Source: Mya arenaria (taxonomy: Eukaryota; Mollusca; Bivalvia; Myida; Myidae). Taken from it: DNA of 64,000 bases. The stretch lies in NCBI RefSeq assembly GCF_026914265.1, contig NC_069131.1, positions 12,546,294-12,610,293 of the forward strand, in the 5' to 3' direction. The notes under the pieces are model-generated. The model was not told the origin of the DNA, did no database searches, and saw only the letters and a list, made by a program, of their open reading frames with translations. The number at the start of each line of letters is the position of its first letter. Position 1 is the stretch's first letter. Positions 39,358 to 51,672 of the stretch are shown here, piece after piece. A program made the translations under genes and the position numbers.

Positions 39358-40100
39358 AATCATTTATAAAGGCTAATATTCTTTTAATATCTGACTCTGA
39401 AACATCTGTTTTTGTTTGTTCTGTCTTGACAAATAGGTTCAAATGAGTTAAACATAATAATGCATAACAATTAAAAAACAACAACAACAATCTGTTTACA
39501 TCGATCCATATTGCGTGCTCTTTTAACACACCCGCCCCTTAGAATGGCTAACCCCAACCCTCAACTCCAGGGCAATGCTTTGAGCTAATCCGTTACGGGA
39601 TCGAAATCAGATGATATTGAAGGCATTTTGAATAGTAGTCACGCAGCAAGCAAGCTTGGGGTACTCAGTGGCAATCGAAACACCTGGGCCAGTATCCAAA
39701 TTGATTGACTGTCTCGAAGCTTGCCTGAGATGGCCGAGTTGTTACGATTGACCTAGTGGCTGTTCACATGAATTGAGTACAAATGACCTGAAACCTATTG
39801 AGGCTATTCGTTGCCTAAAGTCCAGACGTGATAATTTCCACAGTCTGTAATCGTAATGAATATCTCCACATTTGTCAGTGTCGACATGCTGTTTGTACTT
39901 TCTATGCCCCAGTTTTACTGTATTTATTTGACATTTGTCATTCTAGTATTAACAATTTACATATCCCATATATTTACTGCATAAAGTCAACATTACACCG
40001 ACCGTTTTACAATTTGATGATGTAATTAAATACTAGTAAATCGAATCATGCATTTGTGAAATTGAACTCTTGCAATTAGTGTAAACTTTTTTATTTTATA

Positions 40101-40324
40101 CGATTGTGAAACAAGTTATTACAACATCATATTTATCACTCTCGTTGGCACGATTTTACGCGAGAGTGTGGTCTTGTGTTGTGGGGGAAAACGGAGAACC
40201 CGGAGGAAACTCACTTGTGTAGCTTGGTGACCACAAACCAAACTCACATGCCCCCAGGATGGGAATCGAACACGGGTCGCCTAGGTGAGAAGCGAGGGCG
40301 CTTACCACTGCGCTAAACGGACAA
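40101..40324 (-). mobile_element. tRNA-derived SINE
   Basis: On the minus strand the element starts with a tRNA-like head. Box A TAGCGCAGTGG is at 40305-40315 and box B GTTCGATTCCC at 40261-40271, followed by a central domain with TTTCCTCCGGGTTCTCCG and an AT-rich tail. Box spacing (~43 bp) fits a Pol III promoter. The extended body and a related copy at 42905-43095 mark it as a SINE rather than a tRNA gene. Confidence 0.8.
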
Positions 40325-40354
40325 CTCTTGCAATAGCATAGTTGACACTCTCAG

Positions 40355-40625
40355 GGGCGGATTTAGGGGCGAAACCAGGGGCGGTTTCAGGGGCGTGCTA
40401 GGAAAATACGCCCCCTTCCGGATAAATACGAACACTACATAATTTTAATGGGTTTATACGAGCTTTTCAATTTTCCAATGAAACATTTTGTCATAAAAAT
40501 CTGAAAAAGTTATTTCAAGTGCATTACTTTCGTATTATTTCCCGGATTTTGATGTAAAAGTAAATTTTAAAAAAGTTTACGAGGGGGTGCTCGCCGGATA
40601 CGTCCCCGTCTAATCCCGCGTGTGA
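40355..40625. mobile_element. Possible MITE with GGGGCGGATTTAG-type ends
   Basis: Left end AGGGGCGGATTTAGGGGC and an imperfect inverted right end CCCCGTCTAATCCCGC around 40605-40620. No open frame. Confidence 0.35.
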
Positions 40626-42034
40626 CACTCAATCGTATAGTGAACGCTTGCAGCCTACAAGTCCACGTTTACAACAGTCAATTTACAAGTTCAGAAATAC
40701 AAGGATAGACGAGTTCACCAATACCTTAAATGGTAAATGACAAACGAAGATGACTGGGTGGAGCTAACGAACCGGAACTTCTCAGCTCAAGATATTTCGA
40801 ACCACATTCAATACAGACCAGTGACTTCGGACTTTCTGTTCAGGGACACCTCGGGCCATGGTGTATAATTTTAGTTTGGCTCTAGTTATATCTCCCTTTC
40901 GAGTAAAAGGAACATAATGTAAGTGTAATTCTTATCATTATTCTTCTTTTTTTAATCAAATGTTTATCCGGAGCAGAACTCAAAAACAACGTGAAGATAG
41001 AGATTCAAACTTGGAACATATATTGGTAGTGATATGAAATTCGGATTTAGAACAAATTCGACAAAAATATCGACGTAGTTATAGTTGAAAATAGTCTCCA
41101 TAATGATGAGCACGGAAGTGCACGTTATGAGCAACTCTTTCGGGAGGCTCGTGTTATCAACTTAATTATGTAAACACGCCAAATACATAAACAGATCGAA
41201 CATACTTTTTTAAGTACACTGAGTAATTATTGTTCGATGTACTGGGATGCGATTTTAACTGTACGTTCGATAACATGCTCGAAAGGGGCAGCAACTCCTG
41301 GAGCCTCAGTAAAATCAGAAGAATGGTGTTACGAATTATGTTCCCTTTGCAATCATCATACAAACATAGAAGACATTTGGTGTTATGTACAACGTGCTAA
41401 AGTTTTAAGTTTAAAAGAAATAAAGTCACGAATATATATTTTTTTCTTAGTTCAAAAAGGATTAATGACGAAAATGAACAATGCAAAATTGTTTCCTGTG
41501 TTTGTACAGACCAGAACACGAAAGAAATTAAAATAAATCCATGGCCTCACATTAAAATGAAAATGCTGCTTCTATTTCGAAATATTTACATCAGTAAAAG
41601 CATAAAGGCGAGCCGCATCTTACTGCAAAATGCCGAGTAAATAGTCGAATAAGAAAAAATGGTGTTGCTGCGGAATCTCCAGAAATTGTAACTACACACA
41701 TTGTAAGTTCGGCATTTTGTAAAAGAAATGTATGATCAAATTACCAAGATTAAATACTAAAACCTTTGCTACTAATAACATGGGATTTTGTAGCTTCGAC
41801 ATTTGGCAGTGAGACCATCGAAATGCCAAAAATGTAGGTTCCTTAATCAACACATTCTGGTCTTCATGGAATCATACTAAATCGTATTACGCTATTTGCA
41901 GTCAATGATCACTAGTCCGGCCAAATCACCGAAGAGACCGGATCCAATATCTGACCGCTCCTGGCCGTGACGTCACGTTAAGTTGGCCATTGGACGGGGC
42001 TGTTACGACTAGATGTAGCAATATTCCTAGAAAA

Positions 42035-42800
42035 GATTTTATCTCTAAGTTTTGAATGCACCGAAGGTGACGTTTTTTTATCTACACTGAAGAAAATATT
42101 AATTTTAAATGGGTACTGTCAGCATTGGTGGTAATGTCGTTAGGTCGCGATCGATGTTGTTAACGACTGCGACGAAGACTTTCAATGAAAATGGGTATTC
42201 ATTGCCACGAAGTACTAAAGGCACGGTAACTTGGACACCATTACATTTTGAGGTCAGTTGGTCAAAGGTCAAGGTCTTGGTGACCTTGAACATCGGTTAA
42301 CATTCAATATCTGAAGACCGCTTGTCTCAGATACCTCAAACTTGGTAGTATGATTGGTCACCATGGCCTGCAGATACATCGTATCAATTTTGTGGTCAGT
42401 GGATTAAAGGTCAAGTTGGTTGTGACCTTGGTTTCAATATCTGAAGAACGCTATGGCCCAAGGACCTCAAACTTTGTAGGCAAGTTGGTCACGATCAGCG
42501 GATAAACCGCCTATTACATTTGAGGTTCGTAAAATATCAAGGTCGTTGTGACTGTAAGCTAAAAATACACAGTTTCCGGTCAGTAATTGAAAAACCCTTA
42601 AGCCTAGAGACGTCGAAGTTGGTAGAGGTCCCTCAAACTTAACCAGCTCCCTACTATTTTGAGGTCAGCTGGTACAAAGTCAAGGTCGTGGTGGTCTTTA
42701 CCGGAAAATCCGATTTGGTTCAATAACTGAAAAATGCTTATCTCTAGGTACCTTTGGTATGCTGGTAGACTGCATCTCTGCTTCTTTTCAGTCATGATTC
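42035..42800. repeat. Dispersed GGTCAAGGTC / CCTCAAACTTGGTAG repeat, several degenerate units
   Basis: Repeated phrases are GAGGTCAG(T/C)TGGT, GTCAAAGGTCAAGGTC, GTGACCTTG and CCTCAAACTTGGTAG. The same phrases recur at 48180-48990. I recall similar units as common in bivalve genomes. Not coding. Confidence 0.65.
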
Positions 42801-42904
42801 AAAAACATTCGCGGTGTCTTTGATGCATCAAAAAATGTTTTGTATTAATTGCTTTTATACGCTCAATGTCAAATTTAGTCGACAGATCAACAATGGTCTT
42901 TGAT

Positions 42905-43178
42905 TTAATTTTATTTATTTTACAACGACTCTGAAACAAGTTAGATACGTCAATCATTCTCGGTGGCACGTTGTTTCTCGAGAGTGCGGGCTTGTGTTTT
43001 GAGATATGCCAGAGTTCTTGTAGGAAACCCACTTGTCCGGCTGTGTTACCACATTCTACACTAACAGCTGCAATTGCGCTTACCACTATGAATGGTGTCA
43101 AACAAAATTCAACTCAAAATTACAATACAAATGTAAACGTAATATGTCAAAATGTTGCCACGACCAGGATTCGAACCA
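42905..43178 (-). mobile_element. Degenerate SINE of the 40.1-kb family plus a tRNA T-arm relic
   Basis: ACTCTGAAACAAGTTAGATA, GGTGGCACG, CGAGAGTGCGGGCTTGTG and GGAAACCCACTTGT match the other copy in order. Its tRNA head is decayed. At 43164-43177 the minus strand has a perfect T-arm string, GGTTCGAATCCTGG, with no complete cloverleaf visible. Confidence 0.6.
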
Positions 43179-43516
43179 ACTTAAAAAAGTTACAGTGTAT
43201 CACAACCTAATACAACTCGATTAACACATTTTTCTGGTGGTTGTTTTACCTTTGATTGAATATGTTAGTCATAATGATGTCCATCAGTGCACAAATGTTA
43301 GATTAAGGACCATATGCTGCAATGCTAGTGTAGATTAATTATACTTCTATAAAAAGAAAGGGTTACATGCACATCAAATGTGTGTAATACCTTGAAATAT
43401 GTTGCGACCCTTGGTGTCCAATGAGGCAGAGGTGAATTCTAATCTCATCTTATGCTTAATTCCGTTAACTTCTGTTACATAAGTAGCTCAAAGCAGTCGC
43501 AGGTTCCAAAACACTG

Positions 43517-43524
43517 TATAAAAG
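43517..43524 (+). promoter_or_regulatory. TATA box of the mosaic secreted-protein gene
   Basis: TATAAAAG lies 85 bp before the chosen ATG at 43602, placing transcription start near 43548. It also argues against an in-frame ATG at 43452, which lies upstream of the TATA box. Confidence 0.65.
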
Positions 43525-43601
43525 CAAGGTTGTCTGAGTTACCTTTCCCAAAATCGACATTACCATTAATGCCAGTTGCGCGGTGGTCATATAGGGAAAA
43601 C

Positions 43602-44827
43602 ATGTTTCAGATGTATACCAAAATTTTACTAGTAAATATCATCCTAATTTTCTTAGGAATCGTAGGCGTGTTAGGACACAAAGAGAAGCGGATTCTGAAC
43701 TGTACGGAGGATGCCGAATGTCAGAGAAGTCAGTATTGTTCCCCGCACGGGTGCATACCTTATGGACGGCTAGGCGACGTCTGTCCGTGCCAGCGGAAGT
43801 ACGACTGTGTGGAAGGTGAGTGCCGCGCTCGCGTCTGTTCCCGTGACGCTGAGTGTGGTGGCCGGCAGTGCTGTGTGGTGGGGTGTCAGGAGGAGGGTCG
43901 CGCACAAGGGCGTTGCCAGAGTCTGGGACGAGCGGGAGAATTCTGCAGTACAGGCAATACGTCGTCAAGCATCCATAGTGGCTACTGTCCGTGCAAAGAT
44001 GACCTCGAATGTCGGGGCGGTATGTGTCACCAACGCATATGCCAGAAAAACTCCGACTGTCCGCAAAATTATTGTTGTATTCGGTTCCGCTGTGTCGAAC
44101 TCGGACATGGATTCAGGGACGCTTGCGAACCCAAGCAGAACTACAATCCTTCGTCGATGATGGCTTACGCCTGTCCGTGCGTCACAGGCTTCCGTTGCTC
44201 ACCGGAAACAGAAAAGTGTGAGCGACAAAGATGCCGGAAGTCGAGGGACTGTCCAACGGAAATGTGTTGTAAGAGGCGCCGATGTCGGGAATGCGCGCCA
44301 ACGATAGGTAAAGCGCATACAACGATGATAACCTGTATTATCTAGGTGTACATGAACATCTTTCAAATTGGTATCGTTTTGTATTTAAATTACAATTAAA
44401 CATATTGCATCACGTCATAATTACTCATGTGGCATCTTGCTTAACAGAGCCCCCTGTACTCGAAATTGAGATGGACGTATTTTCCGGTCGACCGAATCCA
44501 AAATGGGAGGTCGATGAGTCACATCACATGTTTGGTCAGCTGGTTGAGATGTTGATGACGTCAACAAATACAAGGTGCTTTTTCGAAAGGTTTCATCCCG
44601 ACAGTAAACTTCACTTTTAAATGCTAGAAATGTCACAAAAGAAGCGATTGCACGTTTAGGGCCACTTGATATGTTTGTTAGGAAATATTATCCTTATTTT
44701 CATTCTTACGTAATTTTACTTGTTCTAAGACATCCGTTTTAGTACCTGAATTCATGTTTTCAGTAATCATCGATGTGTGAAAAGCGATGCAGGTCTGGCA
44801 TCAAGTGACCTAGCATTGATGTTCATC

Positions 44828-44895
<68 letters not shown>

Positions 44896-46418
44896 CGATC
44901 ATATTTCTATGAGAGCCAGTAAATAAATTCTACAATATTCTCCACGCTCAGTCTCGGCATGGACCTAGGGTACCGAGGTTTTATAGTAAAGGATCGGACG
45001 GGCGACCTCGGATGGCGGACAGTCGGCATCGCCACACTTCCGGAACTCGAGACGGTACTCCTGGAATCCGCTTCCGTGGGTATACAACCGGAAGTATTAG
45101 AGCACGTGCTGGAGAGCATCCGCGGCATGGTAACAAGAATCATGTCCTAATTTCTCATTTCAAAATCCGTCAATTTGACACATACCGTTGTCATTGTTAT
45201 TTAAAAAATAGACAATTCAAATATTTATATTCTGTAGTTGTACGTAGTTTAACTATGTGAAATGTAAATGAGTATTATTGTAGAATACTACAGAAGACAG
45301 TACCACAACAATACCACAGACAAGTACCGCCTCCACATCAGCCACCACTACCACCCCAAGGCCTAACACACCCACGCCGGTCCCAGTCAAGGGTTGCAAG
45401 CTTCCGGCATTCGTCCCTGCACCTTGGAACGCTGCCGCCAGTGTCAAAATAAACAACTGCTATAACTACGCAAACAACAAAATGACGAACACGTTTGCGC
45501 AACCAGGTCAGTTGAATAACCTATTTCAAGTTGCATTCTCACAGTTTGATTGTTTGACATGTTTGTTTGGTGTCTAGAAATGAGCCAATTTTGGCGTTTA
45601 TGTCTTGAAACCAGTAATGTGACTGATAAAAAAACGAGCAGCTTTCCGATTCATGTTCGAAAAATAATGATTCATGGCGAAAGGCGTCACTAACGCTTCA
45701 AGAAAAATGCATAAAACATCATTTTTGAACATACGTACATGTACATATGAAAAACTGCAATCGGATTCATTGTCAGCAGTATTATATCTCTGGTTTCAAT
45801 GCTTTTTGCAAAAATTTGCTTGTTCCAAGACATGAAAACAAGTTGTCAAAATGTTCAATCTGTGAAAGCGTTGATTTGGAAAGTGATTTTACCACATTTC
45901 TTACCTCATTCAAAGACAGCTTGTGATAATCATCAGTTTAAAAGTTTATTAAAAAACTTTGACCTTAACGAAACTCATTTGTAGCTGTTTATAAGTCAAG
46001 TAAAACGTATAAAGATAATTACCCAAGACAGGAACACGATCACATGATAAGTAATGTTATAAGTATTAAACTTCAAAATAATTTAGGTCGCGGATCAGGG
46101 AAAATGCACACTAAACCAGGAAACGCGGTCGACGTGTTGGCCGCTACATTGAGGGACGGGATCAGGCCGCAGGCGAAATTTAATCCAAACATAAAACCCA
46201 TGATCTGTTACATAGCCCTCGTCATATGGCCTAATGTGGACTTCCACTACTACCGACTGGATGATAACAAGAAGTGGTCACACAAGCCCGGCCAGACCCC
46301 GGCAATCAACACTGACAAGGCGGGGAAACTGATAGCGGACCCGAAAACAGCGGCCCGGGGCAAATATACTGTGTTTGTGTCCTACCTCGAAACACACACC
46401 GGAGTAACCATAATCTAG
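43602..46418 (+). CDS. Secreted mosaic protein: colipase/Dickkopf-like Cys-rich modules, FSGRPNP domain, Thr linker, CYNYAN/SHKPG domain
   Basis: Exons: 43602-44307, 44448-44574, 44952-45129, 45284-45506, 46087-46418, encoding 521 residues with consistent phases. Residues 1-25 are a signal peptide (KILLVNIILIFLGIVGVLG). Residues 30-235 hold three to four Cys modules (C-x3-D-x-EC-x3-QYC; CSRDAECGGRQCC; CQKNSDCPQNYCC; CRKSRDCPTEMCC) spaced like colipase/Dickkopf folds. Residues 236-337 carry EMDVFSGRPNPKW and LGYRGFIVKDRTG. Residues 338-370 are Thr/Pro-rich. Residues 375-521 carry NNCYNYANN, TFAQPG, DFHYYRLD and WSHKPG. From memory, the last two modules occur together mostly in bacterial hypothetical proteins, and I know no function for them. 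The exon 2 donor (GTGCTT) is weak. AATAAA lies 15 bp after the stop. Likely an extracellular or matrix protein; that is inference. Confidence 0.85.
44829..44892. repeat. (AT)n microsatellite, about 32 repeats
   Basis: Uninterrupted AT dinucleotides in intron 2 of the mosaic gene, ending 59 bp before the exon 3 acceptor. Confidence 0.97.
45528..45876 (+). mobile_element. MITE family C, diverged copy in intron 4 of the mosaic gene
   Basis: Begins AAGTTGCATTCTCACAG and ends GTTCAATCTGTGAAAGCG, matching the ends of the intact copy at 17705-18040. Internal TATATCTCTGGTTTCAATGC resembles the 55.5-kb copy. Confidence 0.6.
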
Positions 46419-46432
46419 ATGATTTTATTGAC

Positions 46433-46438
46433 AATAAA
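46433..46438 (+). terminator. Poly(A) signal of the mosaic gene
   Basis: AATAAA 15 bp after the stop codon, followed by a T/GT-rich stretch (TTTTTGTTGTTC), the usual downstream element. Confidence 0.7.
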
Positions 46439-48179
46439 ATACAGAGCTATTTTTGTTGTTCTACTTTAGGCTGTTGTTGTTGGTGTTTAACTGTATTTAA
46501 TTTAGTAGATTAATTTGATGTTCTTGTTACTGGCTACTATTGTTACTGTAGCTGTTTTAGTATAGAAGGAGGCCGCATCAGTAGTAGTGGTGATGGTGGT
46601 GATGATGGTTGGTAGTTGTAATTGAAGCATAGTTATAAAAACCTTGGTTGAAGTGGGGAACAAACAGTCAATAAAAAATAGAGAACTGATACCATATCCA
46701 CTCTCACACAAGGGGTATTGTAATTTCTCGAAACAACTTAAGTCTTTTATAATTTTGTTCTTGAATAATTTGTGCAATGTGTACTATTTTGTAAGGTTTT
46801 GTATTGTTGATTGAAGTTATCTGTCTGATAATCACTAAATCTCAGTTTTATTTATCAAAATAAGGTTAAAGCAAGATATTTTGCTAAACAAAATAAGCTA
46901 CTCAAGTCTGTTAGGCTTAAGAAGTTTCAAGAAAATAGGGCAAGGACTCATACTAAGCTGGCGGACATTTATACCTTTATTAAGTGCATTGGTAGCATCA
47001 TGCATTTATGTAAATGAACCAATCACGGTGCAGTTATTTGCTGAATCGCGTTACTCACGCTTTTCAAAATGGTGGACTTTGAAGAAAAAATTTGAGCATA
47101 TATCAACATTCAGTATCTTAGTTTTAACAATTCTAATGATTTGCCACTCTTTGTGACGTACTGTACTAACAAAATCCGTAAAAAGAGCATTTTAAAAACC
47201 TTGGAAAGCCCCTTTAAAGTCGGCAAGATAGCGTAACATCACAACATTAGCTCATATCTTTGAACCGACTATATGACAATTAACATACAGTATATAGTGA
47301 AACTGCAAAGGGAATGTATTACATTTTTAAGTGATACAATTTATCAATGTGTTATGACATTCGTGATTTTCCTAAATGCACATAGAAAGATGTCAAAATA
47401 ATATATTTAAATAGGAATATATTTGATCACGAAGAACTTTTTCAAATGTTTTTGATGCAATAGGAATAGGATGCTCACTGGCCTGTAAATTGACTAGCCC
47501 AATGGATCTTTTTTCTTAAAAGAGCAACTTAATTGAGCTTGGTTTTACTGATCAGAGAAGACGCAAGTTCTAGTCAATTTGTTAACTAACATAGTTATTG
47601 GTTGTTCTAGAGCTTCTTTTCGGGCTTTAAACAATTTAACATATATTTTGTTACCACTGAAAATTAAAATTCATTTTACATTTAATTTTTGACAACCTCG
47701 GGGATTTCTACAATCGAACACATGATATTTCCCAATACTCTTTGCAACATTAGTAAAACAAGGTCCTGAACAGTATCAGCAAAATTTACACTTTCTGTAA
47801 CCTTATTTTCTTCTTTTTCATTTATTTTAATTTGACTTTGTTTTTTTTTGCTGTTTTAAGACAAGTATATGTTGATGGTTCCCAAAAATACAGAGGACTT
47901 TGAGACGCAAATACATATTTCTCGAATTTGGTAACTTGCTGAACCAATGAAACTGCCTATTTAATGATTCATGATTACGAGATTACCGTAACCAAATAGC
48001 CCACGGTACACAAGGAAGCATACATGTAGCGTTGTAGTGTATCTGGGGTATCCGTCGTTTTGATAGTGGTGGTGGTGGTGGGTAGTGAGTAGTGGCAGTA
48101 GCAGTTGCAAATCGAATACATTTTAAGACGCACGTCTAAACTGTCTGTCAGCATAATGTACATGTGTATAGTATTGTCT

Positions 48180-48990
48180 TAGTATGCCCACATCGGAGAA
48201 ACCGTGGTATATTGCTTTGCACATGTCGGTCTCCGATTGACAACTAGAGTATGCTTAGGCTTAGGTCCTCAAACTTGGTAGGGAGGCTGGTCATGACAAG
48301 CAGATGACCCCTATTAATTTTTAAATCAAGATGTCAATGGTCACGATCGTGGTGAACTTAAACCCAAATATTTGTATGATTGATAAATACAGTATACTTT
48401 TATACGGTCCTCGAACTTGGTAGGGAGGTTGGTAATAACCAGCAGATGACCCTATAAAGTTTGAGGTCAGTATGTCAAAGGTCACAGTCGTGGTGAACGC
48501 AAAAAGCTTGTCCGATTGATTGCTATAGTACGATTTGTCCTTCTATCCTCAAACTTATAGAGATGCTGATCTTAATATTAAATTACCCCACATATATTGA
48601 ATGTGGAATGACGACGCCATCAGGGGTTGTCATAGATGACATACAAACATCAAGCTTGTCAGATTGAAAATGTATGCTTTGTCCTACGGTCCTCAAACTT
48701 GAAAAGGAAGTTGGTCATGACTAGCAGATGACCCCATTCATTTTAAGGTCAGTATGTCAAAGGTCACAGTCGTAGTGTCATTGATCGCAAAAAGCTTGTA
48801 CGATTGATTACTATAGTACGATTTGTCCTTCTATCCTCAAACTTAAAGAGATGTTGATCTTAATATCAAATTAGCCCACATCTATTTAAAGTGAAATGAC
48901 GACCTTGCTTCCATAAGGGGGTGGTCATAGATGATTTTCAAACATTTCAATGCTCTTTGATGTATATCTGCCAGTCAAGGATTTGTTACG
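48180..48990. repeat. Degenerate tandem units of the GGTCAAAGGTCACAGTCGTGGTG repeat
   Basis: CCTCAAACTTGGTAGGGAGG, AGCAGATGACCCC, AGTATGTCAAAGGTCACAGTCG and TACGATTTGTCCTTCTATCC recur in order two to three times. The family is shared with 42.0-42.8 kb. Confidence 0.7.
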
Positions 48991-49021
48991 TGACTGTGAC
49001 AGCTCTTGTTTGTGTCCTGCT

Positions 49022-49860
49022 TCTAGTACACTATGTCGTTACTAACTACAGTTTATAATATCAAACATACAAACTACAGTTAAGAATATCAACATTACCA
49101 CAGTTAAGAATACCAAACATACCAACTAAAGTTAGAATATCAATCATACTAAGTAAAGTTAAGAATATCATACATACTAACTACAGTTAAGAATATCATA
49201 CATACTAAATACAGTTAAGAATATCATATATACTAACTACAGTTAAGAATATCAAACATACCACAGTTAAGAATATCAAACATACCAACTAAAGTTAAGA
49301 AAATTGATCATACTAAGTAAAGTTAAGAATATCAAACATACTAACTACAGTTAAGAATATCAAACATACCACAGTTAAGAATATCAAACATACCAACTAA
49401 AGTTAAGAAAATTGATCATACTAAGTAAAGTTAAGAATATCAAATATACTAACTACAGTTAAGAATATCAAACATACGACAGCTAAGGCCTAAAAAAATA
49501 CATTTGTTTCGGGTTACCCGACCCTACCTACGGAATAGGCGCCGACTCTACCGTTTTTCATAGTCAGTTTGAAAAAAAAAAATGAAAAAAAAAAAAATAT
49601 ATTTTTTTTTAATTGCTTTTCAATATGTAGTTTAAACCTTAAATGCTTATACAAAAGATAACTTTAACACCATTCTCCAATGATGAAAATGATATTCTTA
49701 TATAAAGCCTTATAAAAAATAATTAGAAAATAATAAAAAGCCTACCTTCCCTACCTGTTTTTGAAAAGGATGTAACCCTAACCAAACAAATTTTTTTAGG
49801 CCTAATTTCATAAAAATTCAAACTACAATTAAGAAAATCAAATATGGTACAATAAAGGTA
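49022..49860 (+). repeat. 28-bp tandem array split by a MITE
   Basis: Units ACTACAGTTAAGAATATCAAACATACTA run from 49022 to 49495. A diverged remnant (CAAACTACAATTAAGAAAATCAAATATGG) resumes after the MITE at about 49818, so the insertion split the array. Confidence 0.8.
49496..49803 (-). mobile_element. MITE family B, complete inverted copy
   Basis: AGGCCTAAAAAAATACATTTG at the left and AATTTTTTTAGGCCT at the right. The body is the reverse of 5496-5834, including GGGTTACCCGACCCTACCTA and CATTCTCCAATGATGA. Confidence 0.8.
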
Positions 49861-51478
49861 AGCCATCCATCATAAGGGTGCAAACATGCGCTAGTGCATT
49901 TAGATAATAAAATTCGAAGATATGTCTATGTTTAATGTTATATTGAACATCTATTAACCCCAAACATTCTTAACTAGGCGTACACATGTATAGTATAATA
50001 ATTGCATAATTAATTAACACAGCAAAAACATAACAATATCATTCCATATAAAATATTCAATCCTTTGTCAAACAAAGGGGACATTTAAAAAGATATCACT
50101 TGAGGTCAATTACATATTATTAAAATAGGATGTTTTATAGCATTTAGAATACAACCTACATTTTACGCAAATGAAGTTGCAGAAAGGCAACCATTAAGTA
50201 GTGGACTTAATCATTAAGAATTTCAGCTTTCGTGCGTGTTAAAAAGTCCGCCTACTGCCAATCATTCAATACACATTCCCTGCATCAGAGTTTGCAGTGA
50301 CAATGTATCAGCCAATGAGGTTGTATTCTAAGTCAGTTAGATGCATTGAGGTGAATTCTTAATAATTATGAAGGGCTCGTTTGCTAGGCTCACTCCGCCC
50401 ATTATTAATAATTAAGAATTCATTTCATGTCATCTAACTCTTACATCTGCAGGTAAAAATAAAATCCCAATAGTATTTCAGTAGTTTTACAATGTCTGTT
50501 ATTCCACAGGAATTGTTTGTGTAACAACTGTTGCAATAATACATTTTCAAGACAAAACTTGGATATAGACATGAGACTTTTGAAAGTAATATGGCAAGTA
50601 CTACCCACAGGGGCTCGGACGTTTGTGAAAAAAGATGTTATTACCAACAATAAATGTGTGGTTACCATGTTTAAAGTCATACTTGTAGCTATACATTTTC
50701 ATATTGGATAATTTAAATTATTAATTGTGGATGGAATGATAAAGAATGACACATTTATTGTCAATAGTAACACTTTATTTCCAAAACATAAGCCCCTATG
50801 GTAGTACCTATGTTTGGCACAGTTGTAAATGATCCATCCAAATCAATGTATACTAGTTAGTGCTGTAGTTCATATAAACAGCTGCTTCAGTGTTGAGTTC
50901 TTGGCAACTCTACACCAGGGGAACATAATGAATGTCTGAATGTTAAAAAAAGTTCTCTAAATACTCATTATTGTGGTTAGTTAATGCCGCAGACGTAGAT
51001 TATTTTAATTTGCCAATGGTCTATTTTTGCATTTATTTTTAATTTGGACATTTAATTTTTTTGGGGTACAAATACTATTTTTATCTTATCATGCCATTTC
51101 TTTTTGCCTAATGCTAAATTTCGATCACATTTATTTTTGGTACCATTTGAAAGTGCATTTTTCACTGATAACAAATATGTAAAATAAACCATCTTAAAAA
51201 CATCACACATATACAAGTTATTGCAGTTTGTGGTATTGCTAATAAGATCATCATTTCCACTGAAATCAAACAGTAACTGACCTGTTTTGCAACCTTTCTG
51301 ACCAAAAACCTTGTGAGCGATACTTTCTCAAGTATATCAATCACATAATTCTATTCAAACTCTTATGTAACGAAATCATTTTAAGCGGTACCAAAATAAT
51401 ATGGAGTAAGCAGGCATTTAACATTCCTGTACGGTAATTGTGCAAAGCTGAGGGTAAAAATTTTCAGCAGCATTATTT

Positions 51479-51672
51479 CGGGCTATTCCAGTAAAACATA
51501 TAACCCCTGGGGGATGGGGGGAGGAGGAAGGCAATTATTTGAACAGTATATGGGTGGGTGTCTTTTTTCGCTAATTTGGACCCCAAAAGGGTAAATTTGC
51601 TTCTGTAGGGGGATGGCATAGTTTAAAAGTGCCTTCCCCCCGGGGGTTACATGTTTAAATGGAATAGCCCTT
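51479..51672. mobile_element. MITE with GGGCTATTCCA inverted ends
   Basis: CGGGCTATTCCAGTAAAACA...AACCCCTGGGGG at the left is mirrored by CCCCGGGGGTTACATG...TGGAATAGCCCTT at the right (194 bp). I recall AGGGCTATTCCA-type repeats as widespread in marine invertebrates. Confidence 0.7.

Larger units (their letters stand above)
36690..43516. other. Intergenic region with SINEs and dispersed repeats, no convincing gene
   Basis: Contains the hairpin at 37.2-37.6 kb, a short (AT)n tract near 38230, a degenerate dispersed repeat (38640-39360), two related SINEs and the GTCAAGGTC-type repeat. Short open frames here lack splice, start or family support. Confidence 0.6.

Noticed and set aside
40261..40324. 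Functional tRNA gene
   Set aside because: A and B boxes are present, but the tRNA part continues into a SINE body with a second related copy nearby, and acceptor-stem pairing is not visible.
43452..43601. N-terminal extension of the mosaic protein from an upstream in-frame ATG
   Set aside because: That ATG lies before the TATA box at 43517. Starting at 43602 gives a proper signal peptide.
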